DNA of 64,000 nucleotides from Sesamum alatum (GCA_034509735.1 JACGWO010000011.1:27202979-27266978), one strand, 5' to 3'. Shown: positions 1-11,631, numbered from the stretch's first letter. Translations and numbers: made by a program. The notes: generated by a model from the letters alone, not told the origin.

Positions 1-69
1 TCCCCTTCTTTCCTTACCCACAAAATCAAAGACTTTTTCTTGAAAAAAAGCCTGAAATCCCAGTAGTTG

Positions 70-93
70 GAGAGAGAGAGAGAGAGAGAGAGG
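70..93. repeat. (GA)n microsatellite
   Basis: An uninterrupted GA dinucleotide tract lies about 350 bp upstream of the kinase TATA-like element. A second tract lies at 211-231. GA tracts near plant promoters can be bound by BPC/GAGA-type factors; whether they act here is inference. Confidence 0.9.
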
Positions 94-210
94 GTTGCAT
101 ATATAAAATTATATAAATTTTAGCTGAAGCAAATGAAGAAAGAAAAGTTAATGCAAAAGTCTCACATGTATTTAAGTTAATGTTGAGCCGTGTTGAAAGT
201 GGAAGCCTTT

Positions 211-231
211 GAGAGAGAGAGAGAGAGAGAG
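211..231. repeat. (GA)n microsatellite, second tract
   Basis: This is the second GA tract in the 5' flank of the kinase gene, about 120 bp downstream of the first. It is likely to vary in length between individuals. Confidence 0.88.
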
Positions 232-417
232 TCCAAAGGGTTGTGCCAAACCAAGAACAAATGCATTGAAGTAAACAGTATTCATCCTTTTTACAGGTAG
301 ATGGGAAATTAGCATTTATTAATCTCCATCAACGTCTCTCCTCTGTTTCTTGCATTAAATTCCCAGTTCATTTTGTTCAGACGTTTCTTCTCTTTTTTTT
401 TTTTTTTTTTTTTCTCT

Positions 418-425
418 CTATATAG
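418..425 (+). promoter_or_regulatory. Candidate TATA box of the kinase gene
   Basis: A CTATATAG element follows a T-rich run and precedes a CA-rich stretch typical of plant transcription start regions. A start near 445-455 would give a 5' UTR that can contain the intron proposed at 542-812. Position and composition are the only support. Confidence 0.4.
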
Positions 426-541
426 AAAAGCAAACACACACAGCCACACAGATTTTCGCATGTCTTCCAGTTCTTGCTTGAACAATTGATCAGGGTTCGT
501 TCGCTCTTCATCCATTTTCTACTCGTTTTTTCCAATAAAGG

Positions 542-812
542 GTAATTTGGGTGGTCCGTGAAGCTTTTAGTTCAAATGTTCTTTTCAATCTTTGTTTTTT
601 ATGTTATTTTTTAATAATTTGTTGGTGAGACTCCTTGTGCCGACATTTATTTATATTCTTGAACAAAATTTCCCCATTTGATTCACTTTCGTAGTTCTTT
701 CTGGTTTTAACTAACTGGGCTGCCTCTGATCTATGTTAAATTTCATTGCCACAGCTCTCTGAAATTTTTTTGTCTATATTTGTAGGGTTCTTGAATTTTT
801 TGTTTCTTTTAG
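542..812 (+). other. Putative 5'-UTR intron of the kinase gene
   Basis: A GTAATT donor at 542 and a T-rich tract ending in CTTTTAG at 812 would remove about 270 bp of untranslated leader before the ATG at 904. An alternative acceptor lies at 832. Leader introns are common in plant kinase genes. RNA-seq reads spanning 541/813 would settle it. Confidence 0.4.
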
Positions 813-903
813 TGATTCTGGTTTGTGGGCAGGTTTCGTATGGCTGTTCTGGGGTTCAAAATTGAATCTTGAAGACTCCTTTTGGCATAAAAGGAAGGAA
901 AAA

Positions 904-3628
904 ATGAAGTGTTTCTATTACTTCAAGGATAGAAATAAAAGCAGAGTACAGAAATCAGCTCCAGTTCTGAACAGCCAGAGCAAATCTGATATATCAGAGA
1001 CTGATAGGGTGACCAAGAGTTCTTGCTCAGCTACTTCTCCTCGCAGTATACCTGAATTGTATGAGGAGAAAGCTCAGAACTTGAGGGTTTTTACATTCTC
1101 AGAGCTAAGGCAAGCAACCAATAATTTCAGTAGATTACTTAAGATTGGTGAGGGTGGTTTTGGATGCGTTTACAAGGGAACCATCAAGCCTGTTGATGGA
1201 AAGGGTGACCCTCTTGTTGTTGCTATCAAGAAACTCAATAGAGATGGTTATCAGGTACTGTTCTTGTTTGGAAATGTTGTCCTGATGTTTTGATGAAGTC
1301 AAAGGTTCTGAAAATTGTCTTGTCTGGCTGTTATGCTTCAAGATTTTGGCTTTACTTTTGATTTGGATTGGAGGGCCTTTTTCTTTTTTTCCCCCTTTAT
1401 TGTCTTGAGTTTTATAGATTCAATTTGGTCAAATAAGCTGTCATTTTCTGTTGTTTGTCTTCTGTTTATGTTGTTTTACTGTCTTTACTCTTTCCAGTTT
1501 GGGAGTTGTGTCTGTAGGAGATGATAAAATTCAGTCCCTTCTTGGATGAATTTGTGTTTTTTTGGCTTAAGGGATTCGTTTAAGGTCTTTATCGGATGTT
1601 GTTCTTGCACGAGCCATGAGATTGGCGTATACGGTCAAAGGCACGAGTTTTTGTGTTTTGAATTAGAACGACGCAAGCTGAGGTTTGGTTGTATAGGCTA
1701 CACCTCTCATAAGACCTCTTTTGCAATTTGATCCCTAGTACTAGTATTCGTTGAAAATTATGTTGGAGTTCAAGATTTTGCGAGTTGAGTGTATGATTTC
1801 GTCGGGAATCAATAAGTAGGAAGACAGAGCCCTTTGTTAAACCATCAATTTGATTTAATATATGAGTGCCCTTTAGGCTGCAGAATGACATGATGTGAAA
1901 TTGCTGTATCACTGGAAGCAAGAAACTGCTGCAGAATGACATTTTGTGTCAAACACGATATCTTTGCAGCTCGTTAACTAAGTTATATTGCATAGTTCAT
2001 CTATGTTTTTTTACTGAAATCACATGATGATCTATTGATCTCTCAATCTTGACATGCTAATACGTGCAGTTGTAATACAGTTTGAATGTGGTGTGTCAAT
2101 CCTGAAATCATGTCCTATGCTTGTGAATTTTCAAATATTTGGTCGAAAACTCTGTTCCCTGAACTACGTGGATCTATCTTCATCCAGCTCCCAGTTTACG
2201 AGCTTTGTTAACCTCAGAGGTTAGATCAAAACAGGAATATGAATTATTTTATATGATCACTCTCAGGGTCATAAACAATGGGTAGCAGAAGTGCAGTTTC
2301 TAGGTGTTGTAGAACATCCAAATCTCGTCAAACTCATTGGATACTGTGCTGTGGACGGAGAGAGAGGTATCCAGAGGCTACTTGTGTACGAGTACATGAC
2401 GAACAAAAGTCTCGAAGATCATCTCTTCAACAAGGCTTACCCTCCTCTGTCCTGGGATTGTAGATTGCAAATAGTGCTCGGGGCAGCTCAGGGACTGGCG
2501 TATCTGCACGAAGAATTAGAGATCCAGGTTCTTACACACATAGCATTAATACCATCTTCTCATTTTTCAGATTATAAACTTAGCATATAGCATCCGAGCG
2601 AGCTGCATTATGCTTTTTTGGGTTCCTTTGAGATGACAATTATGTCATAATGAGCTCTAGCTTGGAAATATTACGGGCCCTCGATGCTTATTGTTGTTTG
2701 CTCCAATTTTAGGTTATATATCGAGATTTCAAGTCGTCGAACGTGTTGTTGGATGATAATTTCAAGCCAAAACTCTCCGATTTCGGGCTTGCCAGAGAGG
2801 GTCCTACGGCTGGTCACACTCATGTTTCAACTGCGGTATGTTCAGTACTTTGAATTCTTGAATTATGTAGTCAGATAAGTTATTTGAACTGCATGTTTTA
2901 TGTTATTTCATCATAGTTGAAGGAATGTGAACATAATCAAAAATTTACTCAACTTAGGACCAATACCTTGAACATTGCATGCATCCATTCTTTAGTTTCG
3001 AACGGCGGAGCAAGTCTTCTGAATATTCTTGTAATGTGTATGTTGTCGGAGTCCGACTTCTTAGCCCGTTTTTGGCATGTAGGTTGTCGGAACATATGGA
3101 TATGCTGCTCCGGACTACATAGAGACAGGACATCTAACCTCAAAGAGTGACGTTTGGAGTTTCGGTGTAGTCCTGTACGAGATCTTAACCGGCAGACGGT
3201 CGCTAGAAAGGGACAGACCAAGATCAGAGCAGAAGCTGTTGGAGTGGATTAAACAGTACCCTGCTGATAGTCGGAAATTCGCCATGATAATGGACCCGAG
3301 ACTCGACAACAAGTATTCTCTCAATGCAGCTCGTAAAATCGCTAAACTTGCTGATAGTTGTTTGGTGAAAAGCGCAAAGGACCGGCCAAAGATGAGCATG
3401 GTGGTCGAGATGTTGAAGCAAATAGTTCAAGTTTCTGGCACGGCCAGCCCTCCGACGAAATTCATTGAGGACGTCGACAATAAAACAACGGATGAAAAGC
3501 CCACGAAGCAGATGGGGGCCTCGGAGTCAGCCAAGAGGCGTATGGCGCACTTGGCGAAGATAAGCGAACACATCGGAGGCGCAAGCAGGAGGAGGTTTAT
3601 GATCATGCAGAGGGCTAAGGTAACATAA
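904..3628 (+). CDS. Receptor-like cytoplasmic kinase, subfamily VII (PBL19/PCRK1 type)
   Basis: A cytoplasmic Ser/Thr kinase of the type acting below pattern-recognition receptors in immunity. Coding exons are 904-1254, 2267-2527, 2713-2835 and 3083-3628, all joined in phase 0, giving 426 residues. The start is the ATG opening with MKCF, the usual N-terminus of the PBL19/PCRK1 branch. The kinase domain shows the glycine loop (81-92), VAIK Lys109, alpha-C Glu125, the YRD catalytic loop with Asp209, DFG at 227-229 and a G-T-x-G-Y activation segment. The region after residue 380 is basic and low in complexity. The APE position reads A-P-D (Asp256), a conservative change. There is no MGxC acylation motif, unlike BIK1. 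The 1-kb first intron holds nothing recognisable. The Arabidopsis relatives I recall are PBL19/PBL20 and PCRK1/2; choosing among them needs a tree. Confidence 0.93.
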
Positions 3629-3741
3629 AACAAGGTGGTCAGTTTTCAGTCAGTAGGCCTTAGTTGCACAGACAAGTATGGTTCCTTTTGAGGTTGTCAA
3701 TGCTAGAAATACAGCAGCTGAATACATGCATTTGTATTGGT

Positions 3742-3815
3742 GTTCTTCTTCTTTTTCTCTCTCTTTTTCCTTTCTTTCTTTCTTTTTTTTTTTTTTTCTT
3801 TTTTTCTTTTTTTTA
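3742..3815 (+). repeat. Pyrimidine-rich tract behind the kinase stop
   Basis: An almost pure C/T run of about 74 bases, ending in TTTTTAG, lies about 115 bp after the kinase stop. It looks like a strong 3' splice-site tract and may simply be 3' UTR. No downstream exon was recognised. Confidence 0.5.
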
Positions 3816-4000
3816 GCCAGGTTTTTTAGTTGTTTGATCAGCTTTCAAGCTCCTGTGTCTGAAGACTTTGTAGAAAGAGCCCATTGTAATAATGTTGAAG
3901 TGTTGATAGACTCTTTTTTGTGGGAATGGAATTCTCATTTTTCTTTTAGTTTGGAAAGAGATTCTACTGGAGAAGACTACAACATCGGAATTCTGTAACA

Positions 4001-4337
4001 AGCTTCTGCTTTTAGAGAAGTGATAATTTATAAGAAAGGTGGAGTTTATAGCAGTTCTTGTTGTAGCTTTGCTTTTAGAAAAGTGATAATTTATTGAGAA
4101 AGTTGGACTATATAGCAGTGCTTGCAGTAACTTATGCTTTTAGAGAAGTGATAATCTTTGGAGAAAGTTGGAGTTGGAGTTTATAACCGTGCTTGCATTC
4201 AGTAACTTTTGCTTTCAGAGAAGTGATAATTTGTGAAGAAAGTTGGAGCTTATAACAGTGTTTGCAGTAGCTTCTACTTGTAGAGAAGTGATAATTTGTG
4301 GAGAACGTTGGAATTTATAGTGGTGCGTGCAGTAGAA
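4001..4337. repeat. Minisatellite, about 5 units of 63-76 bp
   Basis: Five degenerate units start near 4001, 4065, 4128, 4204 and 4269. Each contains GCTTTTAGAGAAGTGATAAT or a close variant, followed by GAGAAAGTTGGA and TATAGCAGTGCTTGCAGTA-like sequence. One unit carries an internal GAGTTG duplication. The array begins 372 bp after the kinase stop codon, so it may fall in the 3' UTR or just beyond. Confidence 0.9.
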
Positions 4338-5100
4338 TAAAAAATCTAAGTGTTTTGCAAAAAAATAATGAGAAGTAGGAAAAAGTAAATGGAAAATGTT
4401 TGGGAAAAATGATTTTTATGATTTGATAAAAAATCAATGCTAACCTCATATATAAAAAAAATATTATTATAGGGAGGACGAACTGATTAAAAAATCAATA
4501 CTAACTTCGTACGTGTTTGATATGGGTGGAGCTTGTCTCATTCTAACAAAAATTACACTATGTGTGTATATATATATATATGTGTGTTTTTTTAATTCTT
4601 AAAACTTACTTGTTGTATATCCAATTTCAAAAGCTTGCTTAACATTTAAATCGGATTTAGAATGCTCCAAATATGCTCAGGTGATTTGGAAATCTGATTG
4701 CATGTACTACAAGAAAGGAATACGTGAGAATAACATTGGAATGCTCGAATTATAGCCCCTACGATTAAGTTAGTTAAGTCATAGGAGAAAAAATATACAG
4801 GTCGTAATAATATTTAGGATGTTGTCCTCTAGAGAATAACCCAACAGCTTGAGCTCAGAATTTTTTACGGAAGGTCTTGGGTTCAAATCTGAGTAGGTGT
4901 CCATTAATAAAAAGAAAAAAAAAAATATTTAGGGTGTCAAAAAGTGTACCTAACGCAAAGAGGGTAAGTAATACTCGAATCATATTATTTCACGTGATCA
5001 TAAATGATCAGACGATCATCATAAGACTATACATGCTGGAGTTCAATTCGGGCAGGTGCCATATCGATATGATCTGAATAGGAGAGACGCGAATCTTGAC

Positions 5101-5456
5101 TTTCCTTGAGGTTTGGCATAATTTCAAATATTTTCTCATTGTTTCAAAAATTACAAATACCCCCATGAGGTTTGTAATTTTTAACCAAGGGCCAGAAATA
5201 GTTCATTTTGCCCTCCCGGTCAAATTTATTATTACTCCTCTGTGTAAAAAACGTAAGAAATCTCCCCCCTGCGCATTTATGTCCAAAATAATTTCGAAAA
5301 TTTTAAAAAAAAATCAATTTGTATAAAAGCATTTTGGTTAGTCCACCCATAAAAATATATGGAAATGTGTTATTTGAGACGATTACAAACCTCAGGGAGT
5401 ATTTATAATTTTTAAAATAACAAAAAAGTATCTATAATTATGTCAAATCTCAAGAG
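5101..5456. mobile_element. Fold-back element, degenerate copy
   Basis: The left arm (5101-5175) and right arm (5387-5456) are inverted copies: GAGGTTTGGCATAATTTC on the left faces ATTATGTCAAATCTCAAG on the right. The wording matches the palindromic MITE group found across the window. The outermost ends are decayed and no target duplication was found. Confidence 0.65.
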
Positions 5457-5749
5457 ATTTTTTAAAACCTGACCTGCCCGAATTTTCATTTCATAGTCTT
5501 GATACTAGGAGGTATTTTTTATTTCTTAATATTCTCTTTTTATTATTTATTTTTCTACTTTGGTGGGTGACTTGGAGTCAACGTCAACCTTGCAATAAAT
5601 AGAGACAAAGTCATACATTGCATTGGAAGAATATGTCTTTGAAATGACATATTAGATTGGTTTTACAAGTCTTGTTAACAAATGAGATGACAAAACATAA
5701 ACACAAATCTTTCTTGATGTTTTGCTGCCCAAAAGTTGAATAAAAATAA

Positions 5750-6013
5750 GGGGTAATTACATACTATAATCTATTTACAAATCACCCTATCTTTTACATA
5801 ATTACAAAAATTATTCTTGATAGTCAAAAAATAAGGGTAATTTATATAATAACGTCTATAATTTTGAGGAGTGTAAGTGTAATTTTTTAAAAAATAAGGG
5901 TGATTTGTGTAAATGATAATTACATTTCTAATGGGTGTGTGTAATGTATAATTATTCAAAAAATAGGAATGACAAACAGACCATAGATTAGGGAATATAA
6001 ATGTAATTATCCC
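5750..6013. mobile_element. Mutator-type palindromic MITE with 9-bp TSD
   Basis: The 264-bp element starts GGGGTAATTACAT and ends with the inverted counterpart ATGTAATTATCCC. It is flanked by a perfect 9-bp direct repeat, TAAAAATAA (5741-5749 and 6014-6022). A 9-bp duplication is the hallmark of Mutator-like transposition. There is no coding capacity. Confidence 0.82.
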
Positions 6014-6129
6014 TAAAAATAAATTATCAGGGCCTAACTCCAATAAACAAAAGTTGGTGTCTTACAACTACAAATACTTATTTTAATTTATATGTCAATA
6101 TAATACATGCCTATTATGTATGGCTTGTT

Positions 6130-6325
6130 AGTATGCATTGGCTTAGTTGATAAAAACGAGACAGATTCAATTGAATCATTATGGGTTCGATTTCTTCTAA
6201 CGATGAGAGGGTTGTGTTTGGTGCATAGATTGTGTAACCGATTTATGATTAAGAGTGCGTGTTTTGATTTATGATGGTGATTGAAATCGATATTACACCA
6301 ATTTCTTATAATTAATTAAAAAAAT
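6130..6325 (+). mobile_element. tRNA-derived SINE, degenerate
   Basis: An A-box-like segment (TTGGCTTAGTTGATAAAA, near 6138-6155) is followed about 30 bp later by a B-box-like GGGTTCGATTTC. A T/G-rich body then ends in an A/T-rich tail. The spacing fits an RNA polymerase III promoter inherited from a tRNA, but there is no intact cloverleaf, so I do not call a tRNA gene. Confidence 0.55.
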
Positions 6326-6886
6326 TAATTAATTGGTCCAAAAAGTTATTGGAAGACTTTTGTTATTAATTAGTCAAAAGGTAAAGAAATTAAAGTTCCA
6401 ATTGGGATTGCGTAAAATAAAAAATAACTTATAAGAACATCTTGTTGGCATTGAACAAAAGTCGATACAAGAGTTAGATTCTTGTATTGTTAATTTGGGG
6501 AATATTATAAGGAAATGATTCATTAACTAAAAAAAATCGTTGATAAAGTCATTAGCAAATGAAATTATTGTACTAAAATGTAAATTAATAATGAGAATTT
6601 GATTTGCCAATTAACTCAGTGTTATTTTTGTTTTTTTTTTTGTTTTAACTATTGAGTTTTTTTTTTTTTTCTTATAGTGCAAGCAACCACAATGGTTCAG
6701 CGAAAAGAATCATTCAAATGATCACATTCTAACTATACCTTGACTTTCAGTATTAATTTCTCGTTCCCCCAAACTTGATGTCAAATTTAAGTTTTTCCCT
6801 TTTTTTTTAAAAAAAAAAAAAATCATCCTCAGTGCCATTAGTTTTTATTTCCATACTTACAAAAATCATTTTCAAACTTAACACAC

Positions 6887-6960
6887 ATGTGGTTTTAATT
6901 CCTCATTGCTTTATATGGAAGACTTCACCTTCCTTCTTTGATTTGATCTTGTCTCCATCA
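6887..6960 (-). repeat. Truncated 3' LTR of the Tat element
   Basis: These 74 bp match 15793-15853, including the CCATCA end, with a few substitutions and a small indel. The other ~230 bp of the LTR are absent; sequence left of 6887 shows no match to 15547-15792. On the element's own strand this is the start of the 3' LTR (TGATGG). Confidence 0.82.
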
Positions 6961-6972
6961 GCAGCCCCTCAA
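6961..6972 (-). other. Polypurine tract
   Basis: On the minus strand this reads TTGAGGGGCTGC and directly abuts the LTR start TGATGG. That is the position and composition expected of the plus-strand primer of an LTR retrotransposon. It resembles the tract of the gag-only element at 34627-34640. Confidence 0.75.
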
Positions 6973-7281
6973 CTTCCAAACATGTGGGGAAACATTTGGA
7001 AGTTCAGGTAGGCAGGTTTCCTTTGATGCAGGCTCGGACAGTTTGTTCCCTTGTTAGGACTCTTGTTGACGCTCCTATAAATTCAGAATGGCACTTTGAT
7101 TTTCCTTTTGCACTTGTCTGTCTGAGTCATGGCTTACGATTATAATACCTCAAAAATGTCTAAGTGTGTTGGTTCTGGTATATAGCGTTCTTCTCTTCTT
7201 CCTCTCATCTTTCTTTTGTTGCAAATTTTATCTATGAGTGCACACAAAACTTGGGGAACAATTTGACATCAATCTGGTAGA

Positions 7282-9408
7282 ATGTCTAGTAGTCAATCGG
7301 GGAGGGAGGAGGAATCCGTGTGGGGACGCCACGAGAGAGAGGGGCCATTGTGTCGCACCGGGAGAGTGGCTCTGGTGAAGCCATGGGCATCGCAGGTCGA
7401 GGCGACACTCCTCCCGCTCTCACCGTGTCTCCCGTTTCTTTTTTACCTTTTCCTTCGTGAGAGAACTTCTTTGATTCATCTGATGATGGGGATTTTCAGT
7501 TTGAGGTTATTGAAGTAATTAGAAATTTGCTTCAACGCCCTCTGATTCGTTAGGAGTTTCTCTAGGGTCGAGTTTCAAAGAAGACGATGATTCCCATAAT
7601 CTTCGTGAGGAGAAACTAGGTGAATCCGGTATTGATGGTACTGAGTCTTCAACAGCCCCCCAGTCTAAATCTCATTGTCGCGTCATGGACGTTGAGAATT
7701 GCAATAGTTGCATGAGTCTTGAGGAGTTTAACATTCTTGATGGCAAAATCAATCCTTCTTCCGAGTTCTCCCTCATTCTTCCTAGTGTAGGCGATAGGAT
7801 CAAGCGTCCTCCTTTGGGATTCTTCACCGTTTATTTGTCTTTCTTTGCCTCGGGTTTCACGCTGCCTCCTCATCCTCTTTTGTTAGAGATAATCACGTGC
7901 ATCAATTTAAGAGTTAGCCAATTTACCCCTAACTCCTTCACATATTTCGAGGGGGTTTTGCGGTGCTTTAGTGATCTCCACTTAACTCCCTCCCTCGAAG
8001 CTTTCTATACTTTGTTCACCCTTTGGAAGGTCCCTAATAACTCATACTTCTATTCTCTATCCTCGTGGTGGTTGTAAGTTTTTGGACGGGGGTGCTTCTT
8101 CAAATGGTCTTTGGAAAGAAAATTTCTTTATGTAAAAGACCTTGACTGGGGGTTAGCGACTTCTTGGGGGGAGTCGCCTCTCGTGCCTGATCCTGTTCAC
8201 GATCTTCGTATCTCATTTGTTGATCCGGGTTTGTTTGACCAACTTCTTGATGTTAAATCTTCAAATTTTCCTCTGGTATTGCATTATTTAATTTGACTTG
8301 CTCTATTTTATCCTACAATTTTTTTCCTTGTCATCTCTTTTTTTTTTTTTTTATCATTCTTTGCAGGAAAAAAGGTCACCCTCCAAGATATTCAACATTA
8401 CAAGATAGATCGTGAAAAGGAAAATGCTCGCAAAAGAGAGAATGCTCAGAGGTCTCGTAACCCTCATCCTCCCCCCTCAAGAAGAGGGGACGGTGATCAA
8501 AATCGTTCCCTTCCTACTCTTGCTAGGGATGCTCATGGCGGCTCGGGTCGGGGTGAAGGTTGCATTTCGCCTCCTCTTGGAGGTAGTGGTTCCAAACGTC
8601 ATCGGGATGGTACCTTAGATCTTCCTCGCTACGGAGCCGGCAAAGGGCTCTTCACTTATGGACTAATCGATAAGATGGGATATCTTCTTTTTGGGATGCA
8701 TCTGATTTTGATCTTGCTTATGAGAGGTCAAGGAACACCGTGAATCCCTATGACGTATCCCGCCTTGGTGCACTTTCCAGAAGTACCATTACTAGGTTAC
8801 TTCATGGCGAGGCGGCTAGGATATGTGTTCTGATTTTGTGTTATTCCTTTAACTCTTTTGCATCCTTGGTGTTGAAAATTTCCAACCTTTTTGTTAGGTG
8901 ACCAACCTTTCCGAGGTTGTGGAACTACGCTTCGACCATTACTAGAAGGAGTAAAAGTGATTGAATGATGCCCTTGAGGATGCCAAAAAAGGACTTGAGT
9001 CGTTGCCAGGATGACCTCAAGGTTGTTTCAACTGAGCAAGTCAAGTGGAAGGATAACTTCAATCCAGAGGTTGCTTCCGGGCAGACATTCTTGAAGTCGG
9101 AGGGCGGGAAAATATATCTAGATTGCATGTGGAGCAACTTTAAGGAGAAATATGAGGCTTCGAATGAATTTGACCAAGTTGTTCTTGGCAAGGCGAACGA
9201 GATTTATGATCAGGTGATTAGGCAGTGTCGCGCTACCCTTAGGAGTTGCGGTCGCTTTGGAGAAGAAGGTTTCATGTTTCTTGACCCGAAGGTCTCAAAT
9301 GATGATGGTGATGAAGACGGGGAGGTCGAGATGGCTGACAACGTTCCTGTTGATGACGCTAAGATTGATCGTTCCGAGGTTCCCACTTCTGAATTGAATG
9401 AGGCTTAG
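7282..9408 (+). pseudogene. Antisense accessory gene of the Tat element (gypsy-type transposon domain, PF04195-like)
   Basis: Residues encoded at 7685-8077 (VGDRIKRPPLGFFTVYLSFF and GFTLPPHPLL) match the plant domain named 'putative gypsy type transposon domain'. The open frame is interrupted near 8065 and resumes at about 8090-8296 with VKDLDWGLATSW. Two AG-ending pyrimidine-rich stretches (near 8367 and 8898) could be introns: 8275-8367 between LVLHY and GKKVTLQD, and about 8819-8898 before VTNLSEVVELRF. The last open segment, 8965-9408, ends with an acidic tail. It lies on the opposite strand to gag-pol, as described for Retand/Grande-like elements. Its biochemical role is unknown. The frame break and uncertain start support pseudogene status. 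Confidence 0.75.
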
Positions 9409-9612
9409 GATCATTTAGTTTATATGTTTTAATGTTAGGATCATTTTACTTCAAAATTTTACTTTCGAAACATTTTGTTGCTCTGTTAGTTCCACTTTGA
9501 AATTTTTATCATTTTTTATGTTAAGTCGCTTATGATTTCATTGTTACTATATCACTCCTTGCTTTACTTATGCAATTATTTCTTGTTTGAAAACTTCTCC
9601 TGCCTTATGTTT

Positions 9613-9750
9613 AACTTTGGGGCGTTCTATTATATGTATCAAGGAAGTTATGTGTTATTAGCTTTGGGGATTTTTTTTTTTTTCCTCCTCAAGGAAGCTT
9701 GATCGTTTAGCTTCGGGGCGTTCTTTTATTCGGCTCAAGGAAGCTTGATC
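9613..9750. repeat. Three ~48-bp tandem units in the retrotransposon UTR
   Basis: Units starting near 9613, 9660 and 9709 share GCTTTGGGGCGTTCT followed by TCAAGGAAG. They lie between the end of integrase and the antisense gene. Short tandem arrays in this interval are known for several Tat-lineage families. Confidence 0.7.
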
Positions 9751-9896
9751 TCTCGACTTGTATTCATGAGGGTTTGTCCCCTTATTTTCTTTAAAGAGAT
9801 AGTATTGAAAATGAACACGCAAATAATGAAAAGAAAATGGTCATGCTAATGTTTTATTACTTTGATTCTTGACATCAAATGGTTACAAGTCTTAAG

Positions 9897-11146
9897 CAAA
9901 ATATTTCTTGAGGTTAACAATATTCCAAGTGCGTGGAACTTCTCTCTCATCCATTCTTTGCAGGCGATACGTTCTACTACCTACTATTTCGGCCACTCAG
10001 TATGGTCCTTCCCATTTAGCAACTAGATTCCCAAGGTTCCCTGTTGCGTCAGCTCTCCTCAATACCAGGTCTCCAACTTAGAAATCCAAACGCCAAACTT
10101 TAGAATTGTAGGCTTTTGCCATTGTTGCCTTGTAAGCTTCTATCCTTGAATTGGCGTCACTTCTAAGTTCCTCCAATAAGTCCAAATCAGCTTGTCTTTG
10201 TATCGTTTCCAATTTGCTCATATTGTTGCACCTTAAGTGTTTCCTCTCCTATCTCTACTGGGACGATGACTTCCATCCCTTCAACCAAATTGAAAGGGGA
10301 TTCTCCCGTGCCTCTTCGCGATGTCATTCGGTACGTCCATAGAACCCCGAGAGCTGCTCTATCCAATTTTCAGTGGCTTCATCCAGCCTAGTTTTTATAT
10401 TTTGGAGGATATTCTATTGGTTACTTTGGCCTACCCGTTGAATTGAGGTGTTACGACAAAAGTGTAATAATCAACTCTTGGTACCATTATCAAAACTTTG
10501 CTCCTTGAAATTGTGTGACATTATCCATCACGAATGTCCTTGGGATGCCGAAGCGAAAAAATGATGTTCTTCCAGACAAATCTTTATAACTTCATATTTT
10601 TTTTAGATTTTGCTCAGTGTCTCCACCTCCACCCATTTCGAGAAGTAGTCTACGGCGATGATCAAGTATTCTTGTTGGCCTGTCGCACGCGGGAGCTTCC
10701 CACTATGTCCATTCCCCATTGATCGAAAGGGTAGGGACTTTCCATAGGTTGCATGATTGTAGTTGGGACATGAGTGACGTTGGCACGCTCCTGACATTTT
10801 CAGCATTTCTTTACCAAGTTCACGGTGTCCTTATGCATTGTAGGCCAGAAGTATCCTTGCACGCTGAAACCCTTCCACCGGAGTGGTTTTCACAGTTCCC
10901 CTCATGGATTTCAGGTAGAACGTAATCCAATTTGTCTTGGTCGATGCACTTGAGATATGGTTGTGAGAATCTTCTCTTATACAACTCACCTCCAATCAAT
11001 GTGGATTTGGCTACTCTCACTCGAATTGCTCTTGCTTCCTTGGGCTCCTGAGGTAAAGTTTTGTCTTTTAAGTACGCCTCCAATCCATCTTTCCAGTTTG
11101 GTGGAGTAGTTCCTGTCGTCAAAAGTTCCTCTTTTGTAATTTCCAC
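9897..11146 (-). pseudogene. Integrase remnant (Tat pol)
   Basis: Minus-strand fragments align in order to a Ty3/gypsy integrase: the N-terminal zinc-binding region (about 11000-10830), the core with YLIIAVDYFSKWVEVE (10603-10806), a second core block with FGIPRTFVMDN (about 10510-10560), and a C-terminal block ending VPRTWNIVNLKKYF (9897-10080). The segment that normally carries the first catalytic Asp (W..DI.GPLP) is altered to a GNGHSGKLP-like reading. Frames change several times. The enzyme is inactive. Confidence 0.82.
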
Positions 11147-11155
11147 CTCGGGTTG

Positions 11156-11572
11156 TTATTGACTTAATAGGGTCATACTTATACTTCTCAAGGGAGCCAA
11201 TGAGCTGTCCAATTTAGCGAGTTGATCCACTTCTTCATTATTTGACCGTGGAATTTGTTTTAGGGTGAACTCGTCGAACCTCATTCTTAGTTCTTGAATG
11301 CTTGCCAAGTACCTGATCATATGTTCTCCTTTAGCCTCATAATCTCCACTTACTTGATTGACCACAAGTTGCGAGTCGTTGTACGCCTTCACATACCTTT
11401 CTCTTGCAGCAAATGCTAGTTTTCCACCTGCGATCAACGCCTCATATTCACCTTCATTGTTGGATGCCACAAAGTTAAATCTGACGGCGTATTGCAATTT
11501 GTCTCCCTGTGGGGTCTCGATTATGATGCCCGCCCCGCTGCCTTGGGATGTGGATGATCCATCCACTAACAT
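11156..11572 (-). pseudogene. Second (additional) RNase H domain of Tat pol
   Basis: The reading frame begins LVDGSSTSQGSGAGIIIETP and continues through NNEGEYEALIAG, YNDSQLVVNQVSGDYEAKGE and IPRSNNEEVDQLAKL. These are the D, E, D and late motifs of the plant-type RNase H acquired by Tat-lineage elements. It follows the canonical RNase H, which is diagnostic for Tat. The frame itself is open over about 138 codons, but the neighbouring pol segments are in other frames. Confidence 0.85.
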
Positions 11573-11631
11573 CTTGCATCATTTATTTCTTTGAACTTCT
11601 CCATCCTCTGTCAACTCGAAAATAAAGTCTA

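Larger units (their letters stand above)
4338..6886. other. Intergenic, AT-rich, repeat fragments only
   Basis: No gene was recognised. The stretch holds a TA/TG tract near 4565-4587, two tRNA-like B-box remnants (near 4870 and 5038) without an intact A box, the fold-back elements at 5101-5456 and 5750-6013, and a SINE-like segment at 6130-6325. Several homopolymer runs lie between 6600 and 6830. Short ORFs here show no family similarity I know. Confidence 0.7.

Noticed and set aside
4840..5060. Possible tRNA genes (B-box-like GGGTTCAAATC and GAGTTCAATTCGG)
   Set aside because: No matching A box or cloverleaf stems; best read as SINE debris.
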